The translations under genes and the position numbers were made by a program. DNA of 54,866 nt from an uncultured Planktomarina sp. (GTDB taxonomy: Bacteria > Pseudomonadota > Alphaproteobacteria > Rhodobacterales > Rhodobacteraceae), in NCBI GenBank assembly GCA_905182325.1, contig CAJJBD010000030.1, positions 1-54,866 on the forward strand, written 5' to 3'. Shown one piece after another: positions 38,597 to 48,682 of the stretch. How positions within the stretch are numbered: position 1 is the stretch's first letter; the number at the start of each line of letters is the position of its first letter. The notes beneath the pieces were generated by a model. The model made no database searches and had not been told where the DNA came from. It saw only the letters and a list, made by a program, of their open reading frames with translations.

Positions 38597-40474
38597 ATGA
38601 GCTTTGCGACAAAGGCAGATGTGGATGCAGTTGGAAATGAAATGCCATGGGTGGAGCGTGCTGTTTCCAAGACGATGTATGAATTTGTTAACTCTGTGGC
38701 TGAGCGGCATGGGAAACGCCCTGGCATCAGTTTTCAACTAACCTCTGGTCCAAAAGACAAAGCGGAAACTCTCAGTTGGCAAGAGTTTCGGGATAAATCT
38801 GTTCAAACTGCGAACCTGTTTCGAAATCTGGGAATTGGTGAAAATGATGTCGTTGCGTATCTTTTGCCAATCTGTAATGAGGCCGCTCTGACATTAATTG
38901 GTGGTAGCATTGCAGGTATCGCCAATCCGATTAATCCACTTCTCGAACCAGAGCAGATTGCTGCGATTTTACGTGAAAGTAATGCGAAGGTTTTAGTTAC
39001 ACTGAGAGGCTTTCCAAAAACAGATTTGGCTCAACTTGCTGCGGATGCTGTCGCTGAGGCGCCAAATGTCAAAACTGTTTTAGAGGTTGACCTCAATAGA
39101 TACCTTTCGCCTCCAAAGTCATGGATAGTCCCATTAATCCGTCCAAAGGTTAATGTGGCTCATTCGGCTAAATTTTTGGATTTTAATTTAGAAATTGATA
39201 AGCAAAACCTCGGCCTTGATTTTGATGATGCCACCGATGACCGGGTCGCTGCATATTTCCATACTGGCGGGACCACTGGTATGCCTAAGGTAGCGCAGCA
39301 TAAATATTCTGGCATGGTCTATAACGGATGGCTGGGAGATCGGATGCTGTTTAAACCGGAGGATACGATAATTTGTCCCCTGCCTTTATTTCATGTGTTT
39401 GCGTGTCACGTGATTTTAATGGCTATGATTAGCTCTGGCGCTCATGTGGTATTTCCTACCCCGCAGGGATATCGTGGTGATGGGGTATTTGATAATTTTT
39501 GGAAACTGATAGAGCGCTGGAATGTATCGTTTATGATTACTGTTCCCACAGCAATATCAGCTCTAATGCAGAGGCCAATTGATGCAGATGTGTCATCGCT
39601 CAGAACTGCCTTCTCAGGTTCGGCGCCATTACCAGTAGAGTTGTTCAAAAAGTTTGAAAAGGCCACTGGTGTTGAAATCGTTGAGGGCTATGGCCTCACA
39701 GAGGCAACTTGCCTTGTATCTTGTAACCCAGACCAAGGTCTAAAAAAAGTTGGCTCTGTAGGCCTACCCCTGCCGCATACAAATGTAAAAATCTTATTAG
39801 ATACGGCTGACGGTCCAAAGGAATGTAACCGTGACGAGATCGGTGAGATCTGCATCGAGAACCCAGGGGTATATGCTGGCAACACGTATACTGAGCTAGC
39901 TAAAAATGATAATCTTTATCACTATGAAACTTATCTGCGTACGGGTGATTTGGGAAGAATGGACAAGGATGGTTACCTGTGGATTACAGGTCGTGCCAAG
40001 GACCTCATAATTCGTGGTGGCCACAATATTGATCCGGCTGAGATAGAGGAGGCTTTAGCTGGGCATGAAGCAGTTGGGTTTGCTGGCGCAATTGGTCAAC
40101 CTGATGCGCATGCGGGTGAAATACCATGTGCGTACGTAGAGTTAGTTAGTGGTGGTTCTGCTACCCCGGAAGAGTTAATTGAATTTGTTAATGCGCGAGT
40201 GAGTGAGCGAGCCGCGCGAGCAACGTATATTGAGATTGTACCGGAGTTGCCAAAAACAGCAGTAGGTAAAGTGTTTAAACCAGCTTTGCGAAAATCTGCT
40301 ATTACTAGAATTTACAATGAATCTCTTGAGAGCGCAGGCGTTGACGCCCAAGTCCAATCAGTAATTGACGACAAGCAACGCGGGTTAGTGGCTCAAGTGT
40401 CTGGCGACGCAAATGATTCAGCTATAACGGAAGTGCTCGGTAGCTTCACTAGGCCTTGGGATAGAATTGCTTGA
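38597..40474 (+). CDS. Acyl-CoA ligase (AMP-binding family)
   Basis: A 625-residue acyl-CoA synthetase: FHTGGTTGMPKVAQHKYSG is the AMP motif, EGYGLTEATCLV the middle block, YLRTGDLGRMDKDGYLWITGRAKDLIIRGGHNIDPAEIEE the hinge region, and LPKTAVGKVFKPALR the catalytic lysine motif. The chain is 60-80 residues longer than usual, owing to an insert near SPPKSWIVPLIRPK and a C-terminal tail. GGGAG precedes the ATG. Chain-length preference is unknown. Probably in an operon with the ABC exporter. Confidence 0.88.
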   Translation: MSFATKADVDAVGNEMPWVERAVSKTMYEFVNSVAERHGKRPGISFQLTSGPKDKAETLSWQEFRDKSVQTANLFRNLGIGENDVVAYLLPICNEAALTLIGGSIAGIANPINPLLEPEQIAAILRESNAKVLVTLRGFPKTDLAQLAADAVAEAPNVKTVLEVDLNRYLSPPKSWIVPLIRPKVNVAHSAKFLDFNLEIDKQNLGLDFDDATDDRVAAYFHTGGTTGMPKVAQHKYSGMVYNGWLGDRMLFKPEDTIICPLPLFHVFACHVILMAMISSGAHVVFPTPQGYRGDGVFDNFWKLIERWNVSFMITVPTAISALMQRPIDADVSSLRTAFSGSAPLPVELFKKFEKATGVEIVEGYGLTEATCLVSCNPDQGLKKVGSVGLPLPHTNVKILLDTADGPKECNRDEIGEICIENPGVYAGNTYTELAKNDNLYHYETYLRTGDLGRMDKDGYLWITGRAKDLIIRGGHNIDPAEIEEALAGHEAVGFAGAIGQPDAHAGEIPCAYVELVSGGSATPEELIEFVNARVSERAARATYIEIVPELPKTAVGKVFKPALRKSAITRIYNESLESAGVDAQVQSVIDDKQRGLVAQVSGDANDSAITEVLGSFTRPWDRIA

Positions 40475-40582
40475 CCGTTTATAAATTTCACTAAAAGCCT
40501 GTGTTAAACAACTTACGTATTTAATGAATAGTTTGCTTATTTCAGGTTTTGAAACTTGGGTAAAGTTAGATTGGGAGTGCTG

Positions 40583-41563
40583 ATGGAAGCTGCGTTTTCT
40601 CGTAGAAAGCTGGTTACACCTGTGGAGTTGAAAGCTCTGAATGCGCGCTCTGACCTCTGGGGTACTGGGCAATTGGCTAGTCATCTACTCGCAATCCTAA
40701 CAATTAGTTATTTCCATAGCCTAGCGATGGGAACAGCCTGGGTGTTGCCAACTGGATTTTTTCTTGGAGTTTTATTGAATTTTTTGTATGCGGGGCAGCA
40801 CGAACTTAGCCACGCAACAGTATTTGCAACGCGTAAAACCAACGAAATATTTGGACGTCTAATTGGCATTTTGATGATTTTTCCAAGGGACTACGATCAA
40901 GTAATGCATTTTGCTCACCACACCTACACTCAGAGTTGGGAAAAGGACGGTGAGTTGGTGCGTGAGCCTTACACATTAGCCACATATCTTTTGTGGATGT
41001 CCGGGATTACTTATTGGCGAAATAGATTTTTTGGGGTGATCCGGCGTGCAAGAGGCATAATCATTGAGCCATATATTCGAAAGGAAGAAGAAGCTAAGAT
41101 CATTCGTGAAAGTCGCATTCATCTAGCTCTTTACCTTTTGATTGTACTAGCTTCAGTGGCGATGCAGAGCTGGGTAGCGCTGAGTTTTTGGATTTTACCT
41201 ATGATTGCCACAAAACCTATACACCAATTACAAAATACTATTGAGCACCTTGGCCTCAGTCATAATGATGATATTTTAGACAACACCCGCTCCACAAAAA
41301 CGAATGCACTTATGCGCTGGCTTTGCTGGCAGATGCCATACCACACGGCCCATCATGTGTTTCCCTCGGTTCCGTTTTGGAAACTTCACAAATTGAACGC
41401 AAAAATTGAAGCACAGACCGGGCCCGTACATCGAATGGGCTGGATTGAGTTTCAGGTAGAGGTAATAAAGTGCCTTGCTCAGAAAGATGAAAGCAAATGG
41501 CCACAGAATGAGGTTTGGGTGGTTCCGACTGCTAGTGGATGCCGGCGGGTACATGCAGATTAA
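40583..41563 (+). CDS. Membrane fatty-acid desaturase
   Basis: A di-iron membrane enzyme introducing a double bond (or hydroxyl) into an acyl chain. Three His boxes: HELSH (GQHELSHATVF), HFAHH (MHFAHHTYTQ), and HTAHH (PYHTAHHVFPSVPF). About four hydrophobic segments. The ATG at 40583 follows GGGAG and gives 326 residues; an upstream TTG is possible. A carotenoid hydroxylase or other member of the superfamily cannot be excluded. Preceded by the acyl-CoA ligase. Confidence 0.85.
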   Translation: MEAAFSRRKLVTPVELKALNARSDLWGTGQLASHLLAILTISYFHSLAMGTAWVLPTGFFLGVLLNFLYAGQHELSHATVFATRKTNEIFGRLIGILMIFPRDYDQVMHFAHHTYTQSWEKDGELVREPYTLATYLLWMSGITYWRNRFFGVIRRARGIIIEPYIRKEEEAKIIRESRIHLALYLLIVLASVAMQSWVALSFWILPMIATKPIHQLQNTIEHLGLSHNDDILDNTRSTKTNALMRWLCWQMPYHTAHHVFPSVPFWKLHKLNAKIEAQTGPVHRMGWIEFQVEVIKCLAQKDESKWPQNEVWVVPTASGCRRVHAD

Positions 41564-41666
41564 GTTATTGTGGGCATCAGTCTTTTAAGTTTTGTCAGAT
41601 TTTTTAGAACTTGACGACAGGCTTCGTGAACTAGCTTTTTTAGTATATCTGCCGAAGGATTATTGT

Positions 41667-42509
41667 ATGTCTCAGAGCCTCAAAACCTATACTAGCCTTT
41701 GGGCGATGCAGCCACATGACCAAACGGGCGTTAAGTTACCTTATGACGAAGTTTGTCGTATGGTATCTGGTGCGGGTTATGATGGTATGGCAATTGACCT
41801 TGGCGCGGGTGATGTGGCGCAGGCACATGAGGTGCGTCCACATATGGAGCGTCATGGCCTGACGCCACTAATTGTCGCATTTCCTAAGACCGTTGAAGGT
41901 CTCCGCAAAACATTGGTAATGGCAAAAGATTTTGGTAGCCCATTTGTTGATGTAATTGGACAAGTGATGCCGATTTCAGTGGATGGTATGATCCCCGTTG
42001 TACGCCAATGGATCGAAATGGCAGATCAAATTGGGGTCCCAGTACAATTTGAGAGTCACCGAAACTGCATCACTAACGACTTATATTCCACGCTATGCCT
42101 TCTTGATGCTATTCCTGAGATGCGTATGTGTGCTGATTTAAGTCACTATGTAGTAGATCGAGAATTTTGGTTTCCAATGTCTGAGCGTGACCTGGGGTTG
42201 ATGAGTCGAGTGTTGCAACGTTCTGACAGCTTCCAGGGGCGTGTAGCCAGCCGACAACAAATTCAACTTCAACTTGATTTTCCTCAACATCAAAAATGGG
42301 TGGAATTATTTAAAGGTTGGTGGCGTGAAGGTCTGCAAGATTGGAGAAAAAGAAGTTCTGGAGATTGTATTTTTTTATGTGAGCTTGGCCCACCTGAGTA
42401 CGCAATGACTGGTCCAGACGGTAAAGAAATGTCAAACCGCTGGGAGGAGGCACTCCAGATCCGATCTTGGGTCCAAAGCATTTGGGACGACCTTGGCGGA
42501 GATAATTGA
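41667..42509 (+). CDS. Sugar phosphate isomerase/epimerase-like TIM barrel
   Basis: A 280-residue protein of the xylose-isomerase-like TIM-barrel family. Likely metal ligands: Glu in VQFESHRN, Asp in CADLSHYV, and Glu in FLCELGP. The substrate is not known; the family includes sugar epimerases, hydroxypyruvate isomerase and dehydroshikimate dehydratases. The last would make protocatechuate, and the lig genes lie only 4.5 kb away, but I see no sequence proof. Start at the ATG at 41667 (AAGGA upstream) rather than a TTG at 41592. Confidence 0.75.
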   Translation: MSQSLKTYTSLWAMQPHDQTGVKLPYDEVCRMVSGAGYDGMAIDLGAGDVAQAHEVRPHMERHGLTPLIVAFPKTVEGLRKTLVMAKDFGSPFVDVIGQVMPISVDGMIPVVRQWIEMADQIGVPVQFESHRNCITNDLYSTLCLLDAIPEMRMCADLSHYVVDREFWFPMSERDLGLMSRVLQRSDSFQGRVASRQQIQLQLDFPQHQKWVELFKGWWREGLQDWRKRSSGDCIFLCELGPPEYAMTGPDGKEMSNRWEEALQIRSWVQSIWDDLGGDN

Positions 42510-42559
42510 AACTATGCTTATTAGTGTAGGCCTGATTTCGCTCTGACGCTAGTGTAGGG

Positions 42560-43513
42560 TCATTTATTGAAATGGAAAATAAATCCTATAAAATTTAATA
42601 ATACTTGAGCTGCAAGAATTTGGGTACTATCGGTCGGATCATAGGCCGGTGCGACTTCTACCAAATCAATACCAGCTACTTGTCCGCGTTGCGCCAAGCC
42701 CTGCAAAATTTCGATCACATCGTAATAAAGAAATCCACCATGGCTGGGCGTGCCAGTACCGGGTGCAATGGAAGGACAGAAGGCATCAATATCTATGGTA
42801 ACATAATATCGGGCGCCTTTCGGTATGCGTTCAAGGACTGCATTAACTCCTAATTGTCGGACTTGGCGAACTGACAAAATATCAGACCCGCGTTTGCGGG
42901 CGTCATCGTAGCCTTCCTTAGCTGTAGAACTGACGTTTCTTATGCCTAACTGTGTCATCCCACTGACCCAAGGCTTTTCAATTGCACGTCGCATGGGGTT
43001 TCCATGACCCAGAGTTACTCCGTGTCGCTCGTCTACAAAATCTAAATGTGCATCAATCTGGACGATGTGAATTGGGGCTTGTTCAGAGAAGGCATTGACA
43101 CAAGGAATATTGATTGAGTGGTCACCACCTATAACTACAGGTAATGCACCTGCGGCCAAGATTTTACGTACCCCAAATTCAATATTTGCATGGCTTTCTT
43201 CTGTTTTGGTATGAATGATATCTGCATCACCAATATCTACAATCCGTACATTTCCTGCGAGGTATGTTGCATCGTCCTCATGATCATAAGCGCCAGCATG
43301 CCCAAATGAAAAAAGTGTCGAGGCTTCCCGAACGGCTCGTGGGCCAAATCTTGCGCCGGAGCGCCACTGGGTCCCAAAATCATATGGGGCTCCCATGACT
43401 GCAACATCTGCATCTATTGTGTTCCAATCTTCAATATAAGGACGCTTTCCAAAGGTTGAAATTCCAACAAATGGTAAATTTAATCGCCCACCGGCGTAGC
43501 CGTGCTCTGACAT
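42560..43513 (-). CDS. speB: Agmatinase/ureohydrolase family enzyme
   Basis: A 317-residue binuclear manganese hydrolase: VVIGGDHSI, IVQIDAHLDF, and VTIDIDAFCPSIAPGTGTPSHGG contain all the metal ligands (His, Asp, His, Asp; Asp, Asp). The family splits agmatine, guanidinopropionate or guanidinobutyrate into urea and an amine. Agmatinase is the default name; the true substrate is unknown. I prefer the ATG at 43513 (MSEHG). Confidence 0.85.
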   Translation of the reverse strand: MSEHGYAGGRLNLPFVGISTFGKRPYIEDWNTIDADVAVMGAPYDFGTQWRSGARFGPRAVREASTLFSFGHAGAYDHEDDATYLAGNVRIVDIGDADIIHTKTEESHANIEFGVRKILAAGALPVVIGGDHSINIPCVNAFSEQAPIHIVQIDAHLDFVDERHGVTLGHGNPMRRAIEKPWVSGMTQLGIRNVSSTAKEGYDDARKRGSDILSVRQVRQLGVNAVLERIPKGARYYVTIDIDAFCPSIAPGTGTPSHGGFLYYDVIEILQGLAQRGQVAGIDLVEVAPAYDPTDSTQILAAQVLLNFIGFIFHFNK

Positions 43514-43756
43514 TATTTTTTTCCACAATAAGACCTACAACAGTAATGGTGTGCCAAAGCTTGATAAATGTCGACGAACAAAATTAAAGTATTTGTAATC
43601 TGAAGGGTGGTAACCTTAAAAGTTGGTCAAGACAAAAGTTGATTAGGTAGATCGACCAAGGCGATACGAGGCCCAATAATAAACTAGGAATGGTATAGTA
43701 TTTTTATTTTAACTCTTGTGGTTTCTGGGATGAAGGACTAGCAAGACCGAACTTGG
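43514..43756. other. Gene-free spacer before tRNA-fMet
   Basis: No gene seen. TGGTATAGT at 43691-43699 is an extended -10 box, about 55 bases before the tRNA, and is its likely promoter. TTGGTC/GACCAA arms (43623 and 43654) form a weak, widely spaced inverted repeat. Confidence 0.45.
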
Positions 43757-43833
<77 letters not shown>

Positions 43834-43845
43834 AGTAAAATTAAG

Positions 43846-43874
43846 GCCCTGTTAACGCAGGGCTTTTCTTTTTT
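43846..43874 (+). terminator. Rho-independent terminator after tRNA-fMet
   Basis: GCCCTG-TTAACG-CAGGGC is a six-bp GC-rich stem and is followed by TTTTCTTTTTT. Confidence 0.9.
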
Positions 43875-43924
43875 AAAATCCCTGATTTCAGTCCTGCAAA
43901 CAGTACAAGTAAGTTTCTGTTTAT

Positions 43925-43941
43925 ATATGGTTGCAACATAT
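43925..43941 (+). promoter_or_regulatory. LysR-type box at the Rieske operon promoter
   Basis: ATATG-GTTGCAA-CATAT contains T-N11-A inside a dyad, the LysR consensus form. Its right arm overlaps TATAAT (43939-43944), a good -10 box, about 107 bases before the first gene. The regulator is not known; the LysR gene at 48666 is the nearest candidate. Confidence 0.45.
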
Positions 43942-44050
43942 AATTAGGCTGGTTTCATACATTGCATATTTTTATTTGATCCGGTTAAACTCATCTCATG
44001 GGAGTAATATTTAAAATTTTGCAACTTAACGCTCAGCTTAGAGGCATCTA

Positions 44051-44452
44051 ATGACCCAGCACAGCCCCATCCCAGCAGAGAAATCCATAGACGGCCCTGC
44101 CGGCTGGGTGCGGATAATGGACCGTCAGGCTTTAGATATTACAAGACCACTGATCCCTATTATACTGAACGGAGAACGGCTGGTATTGTTTCGGGATGAC
44201 GAGGGTGAGCTTGGTTTGATTGGACGACATTGCCCCCATAGGGGTGCTGATTTATGTTACGGTAGACTGGAGAACAATGGCTTGCGTTGCCCTTTTCATG
44301 GTTGGCACTTTGATCGGACTGGACAATGCATAGAACAACCCGCTGAACCTGAGGATTCCCAGATGTATAAAGCCATTAAGGCACCAATGACCCCGGTTGA
44401 GGAACGTGATGGCGCGATATGGGCCTTTCTGAACGATAGAGAGGCGCCATGA
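44051..44452 (+). CDS. Stand-alone Rieske [2Fe-2S] domain protein
   Basis: 133 residues forming one Rieske domain: Cys61-x-His63 (HCPHRGADL) and Cys80-x2-His83 (CPFHGWHFD). The flanks (GERLVLFRDDEG; GQCIEQPAEP; GAIWAFLND) are those of the Rieske domain of phthalate 4,5-dioxygenase-type catalytic subunits, not those of small ferredoxins. AGAGG lies upstream. Its stop overlaps the next gene (ATGA), which encodes the catalytic half. I infer it supplies electrons to that subunit as a separate chain. Confidence 0.85.
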   Translation: MTQHSPIPAEKSIDGPAGWVRIMDRQALDITRPLIPIILNGERLVLFRDDEGELGLIGRHCPHRGADLCYGRLENNGLRCPFHGWHFDRTGQCIEQPAEPEDSQMYKAIKAPMTPVEERDGAIWAFLNDREAP

Positions 44453-45675
44453 TTAGTCAAAAACTAAATGATACGATTACCAGAATTGGCCCAAAGACTG
44501 AGGCAGGCGCTGTTCTTAGGTGTTATTGGCATCCTGCGGTTTTGATCGAGGAGCTGAATACTCAGTTGCCTGTACCAGTGAACTTATTGGGTGAGCGTTT
44601 GGCTTTGGTCAAAGACGGTACAGGAGATTTTCAATTAGTGACACGTGTGTCTTCTATAAATGAACCCGCAGTCTTCTACCCTGCGGCATCTGAAATAAAA
44701 ACTGATGCCACAGGTCCAACATATCCCGTCATACTCAAAAAGGGTATTGCCTTTGCCTATCTAGGTTCTGGCAACCCGCCAGAATTTCCAAACTTTGACT
44801 GCTTTCGCGCGGATGACACCCATGTTTTTGCGTTTAAGGGTCTATGGGAGTGTAATTGGCTTCAGGCCTTGGAAATCGGTATCGATCCAGCACATGCTTC
44901 ATTCCTGCATCGATTTCTCAAGGACGACGATCAAGATAATAACTATGGCAAACAGTTTCGGGACAAAGTGGCGCAAACTAGCATGCCGATTACACAGGTT
45001 CTTCGCGAATACCCACGTCCGGAGATAGACGTGGAAGAGACTGACTATGGATTAAAAATTACGGCACTTCGCCACATGGACCATGGAGATACCCATGTAC
45101 GCGTTACTAACCAAATATTTCCTGAAGCGATCTGCATTCCGATGTCTCGTGAGATGACGATTACCCAGTGGCACGTTCCTATTGATGATGAGAATTGTTA
45201 TTGGTTTACGATGTTCACAAGTTTCAAAGATCCAGTGAACAAAGACCTCATGCGAGAGCAGCGGCTTAAAGAACATGAACTCCCGACCTATGCACCTCTG
45301 AAGAATCGCAAAAACTTTTATGGGTATGACCACCAGGAACAAGCGACAGAGACCTACACTGGCATGGGTATGGACATAAACGTGCACGACCAATGGGCAG
45401 TTGAGGGAATGGGAACTATTCAAAACCGTACACGCGAGCATCTTGGCCGGTCGGACAAGGCAATAATTCGGTATCGCCGAATCTTGCGTGAGGCGATCAA
45501 GTCATTAGAGGCGGGCAATCGAGCTGCGCTGCCGATGCAGGATGGAACAAAAGCCAAAGCTATTATTGGTCCACTGTCCAATGATGCCGTAGCGCCTACA
45601 AGTAATTGGTCTGGTGTTAGCCATCAGGCCGATTTGGAAAGACGTGCAGGCTGCCCCTGGGATGCGTCTGTCTAG
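44449..45675 (+). CDS. Rieske-oxygenase catalytic subunit lacking its own cluster ligands
   Basis: 408 residues. The C-terminal iron domain is normal: NWLQALEIGIDPAHASFLHR with Asp146, His149 and His154, and a third-ligand region around HDQWAVEGMG. The N-terminus (ITRIGPKTEAGAVLRCYWHP) also fits the phthalate 4,5-dioxygenase family. But residues 60-100, where the CxH...CxxH Rieske motif should be, read FQLVTRVSSINEPAVF and continue with no Cys or His. The missing cluster is provided, I infer, by the upstream 133-residue protein. Substrate unknown; an aromatic acid giving protocatechuate fits the neighbours. Confidence 0.85.
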   Translation: MISQKLNDTITRIGPKTEAGAVLRCYWHPAVLIEELNTQLPVPVNLLGERLALVKDGTGDFQLVTRVSSINEPAVFYPAASEIKTDATGPTYPVILKKGIAFAYLGSGNPPEFPNFDCFRADDTHVFAFKGLWECNWLQALEIGIDPAHASFLHRFLKDDDQDNNYGKQFRDKVAQTSMPITQVLREYPRPEIDVEETDYGLKITALRHMDHGDTHVRVTNQIFPEAICIPMSREMTITQWHVPIDDENCYWFTMFTSFKDPVNKDLMREQRLKEHELPTYAPLKNRKNFYGYDHQEQATETYTGMGMDINVHDQWAVEGMGTIQNRTREHLGRSDKAIIRYRRILREAIKSLEAGNRAALPMQDGTKAKAIIGPLSNDAVAPTSNWSGVSHQADLERRAGCPWDASV

Positions 45676-46358
45676 TGGGGGTTGTTCCCATTGAAGGTGA
45701 GCTGTTTGAGGATTTCATTGATGGATATTTTCCGCTCAATGTGTCGCTTGGTCATATGCTCGACCGCCATGGATTTGCATCCGCTTGGATTTTGATGCGT
45801 GTAGCGCCTATGATGGACATTCCTGACCTTGCCGAGACAGAGCCAGTTCCGCTTCACCTTGATCCCGCACACGGCGGTCAAATTGACTGGCTTTCCGCAA
45901 CAATTCGACTATCTGGTCAGACAGCTTCTTTGTCAGGGCAGGCAAGGTGGAATTGGAATGATCCACTAAAGACAAAAAAAGACAAAATCCCAACGACGCT
46001 TCGTCTTGCTGAGCCTGCATTTTTACGTGGTGTTGGCTTTCCCACTGGGGATCTAGAATCTCGATCTTTAGGAAAAGTTAAACGTAATACAAATGGGTCC
46101 GCCACTTTGTTTTTATCTGAGGTCCAAACGGATGGACAATTCACTAGTCACGATATGAAAAAAAATCTAGAGGGTGCCCTTTGCTGGCGCATAGGGTTCT
46201 CACAAGGGTTGTCAGAACTAGACTTAGAGGAACTAAAGCCTTGGGCCAATCCTTATTCACCAAAGCAAAGCTCAAATTCTCAAGAAGTTCTGTTTTTACG
46301 TGATACTGATGATCCAATAAATTCACATATCATTTCTGACAGCCTTGCATGTTTTTAA
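45675..46358 (+). CDS. Unrecognised protein of the split Rieske operon
   Basis: 227 residues from a GTG overlapping the previous stop (TAGTG). I do not recognise a family. It is soluble, with no signal peptide and no membrane segment; a beta-rich middle is suggested by alternating runs (ATIRLSGQTASLSGQARW). Only two Cys and no ligand motif, so it is probably not a reductase or ferredoxin. By position it may be a partner or structural subunit of the oxygenase. It ends five bases from the convergent ligC stop. Confidence 0.6.
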   Translation: MGVVPIEGELFEDFIDGYFPLNVSLGHMLDRHGFASAWILMRVAPMMDIPDLAETEPVPLHLDPAHGGQIDWLSATIRLSGQTASLSGQARWNWNDPLKTKKDKIPTTLRLAEPAFLRGVGFPTGDLESRSLGKVKRNTNGSATLFLSEVQTDGQFTSHDMKKNLEGALCWRIGFSQGLSELDLEELKPWANPYSPKQSSNSQEVLFLRDTDDPINSHIISDSLACF

Positions 46359-46363
46359 CTAAA

Positions 46364-47308
46364 TTAGTCCATTGACCGTTCTATACTGTCCAGTGTCTCC
46401 ATAGCGGAAACTGCACTAGTCACGCAGGAGTTTGGAGTACGACCTTCCCTGATAGCTGAAATAAATTCGCGGTCGATTAATTCAATACCGTTGTTTGAGA
46501 CAGTTGTCCCGGTCAAGTCTATCTGGTTATTATTACCGTCAAATAGGTCATCGTAACGGACAATATATGTGCCGGTGTCACAGATGTAGCGGAAAAAAGT
46601 TCCAAGTGGTCCATCGTTATTGAAGCTTAGTGACAAGGTGCAGATGGCGCCACTTTCTGATTTCATTCCGATAGACATATCCATGGATATACCTAAATCT
46701 GGATGGGGGGGCCCCTGTAAACCAAAGGCTTGAACAGCTTTCCCACCGGTTTGGTACTGAAACAAGTCAACCGTGTGACAGGCATGGTGCCACAAGAGAT
46801 GATCAGTCCATGACCGAGGTTCGCCTTTTGCATTGGTGTTCGTACGACGAAAGAAATAAGTTTGGGCGTCCATTTGCTGGATCTTTAGTTCTCCCGCATC
46901 AACTTTATTTTTAATCCATTGATGTGGAGGATTAAAGCGGCGCACGTGACCGGCCATACAAGTCAGTCCGGTTTCTTTCTGTTTGTCCACAACCCGTTGG
47001 CTGTCTTCAAGGCTATCAGCCATTGGGATTTCAATTAGTACGTGTTTTCCTGCTTCCATACAGGCAATTGCCTGATCAGCATGCATTTGGGTCGGTGTTG
47101 ATAGGATTACAGCATCGACGTCATCACGGGCAATACATTCCTCTAACGTTGTTCCTGCATGGCTAACACCGCGGCTAGCGGCTAAAGCGTCAATTTTACT
47201 TTTTGTTGGACCCATCACGGAAGTAACTTCAGTGTCCTTGATGTTAGTCAAAGCGTCTAGGTGTTTCAGGCCAAATGCACCGTAGGCGCCAGCAACGCAG
47301 ATTCTCAT
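46364..47308 (-). CDS. ligC: 4-carboxy-2-hydroxymuconate-6-semialdehyde dehydrogenase
   Basis: Gfo/Idh/MocA-type NADP enzyme that oxidises the ring-fission product to 2-pyrone-4,6-dicarboxylate. 314 residues, the same as LigC of Sphingobium SYK-6, and strongly similar as remembered: RICVAGAYGAFGLKHLDAL, ILSTPTQMHADQAIACMEAG, QQMDAQTYFFRR, SWTDHLLWHHACHTVDLF and NDGPLGTFFRYICDTGTY. AAGGA precedes the ATG at 47308. Third gene of ligA-ligB-ligC, ten bases after ligB. Confidence 0.93.
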   Translation of the reverse strand: MRICVAGAYGAFGLKHLDALTNIKDTEVTSVMGPTKSKIDALAASRGVSHAGTTLEECIARDDVDAVILSTPTQMHADQAIACMEAGKHVLIEIPMADSLEDSQRVVDKQKETGLTCMAGHVRRFNPPHQWIKNKVDAGELKIQQMDAQTYFFRRTNTNAKGEPRSWTDHLLWHHACHTVDLFQYQTGGKAVQAFGLQGPPHPDLGISMDMSIGMKSESGAICTLSLSFNNDGPLGTFFRYICDTGTYIVRYDDLFDGNNNQIDLTGTTVSNNGIELIDREFISAIREGRTPNSCVTSAVSAMETLDSIERSMD

Positions 47309-47318
47309 CAATTTTTCC

Positions 47319-48562
<1,244 letters not shown>

Positions 48563-48645
48563 ACGATTATCCTACTTACCAATACTCATTGTTAGGCACA
48601 CGTGACTTAACTTACATGTCGCTACCATGGGGTAGTTTAAAACGG

Positions 48646-48682
48646 AAATTCAAATACTGTCACCCCTATTTGAATTTGTTAT
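48646..48682. promoter_or_regulatory. Inverted AAATTCAAATA element upstream of ligA
   Basis: AAATTCAAATA (48646-48656) and TATTTGAATTT (48667-48677) are perfect 11-bp inverted copies, 21 bases centre to centre (two helical turns). The right copy extends to TATTTGAATTTGTTAT (to 48682), whose complement recurs exactly at 49945-49960. Located 84-120 bases before ligA; it also overlaps the lysR stop codon. Activator site is the likely role; a weak AT-only terminator for lysR is the alternative. Confidence 0.55.

Noticed and set aside
43623..43659. TTGGTC/GACCAA inverted arms upstream of tRNA-fMet
   Set aside because: Only six bases each with 25 between; expected by chance.
45052..45441. 129-residue minus-strand frame opposite the Rieske catalytic subunit
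   Set aside because: Antisense to a strongly conserved domain; translation has no recognisable features.
48646..48677. Inverted repeat read as a terminator for lysR
   Set aside because: The stem has only A/T-rich pairs and no T tract follows on the minus strand; exact repetition at 49945 favours a protein-binding site.
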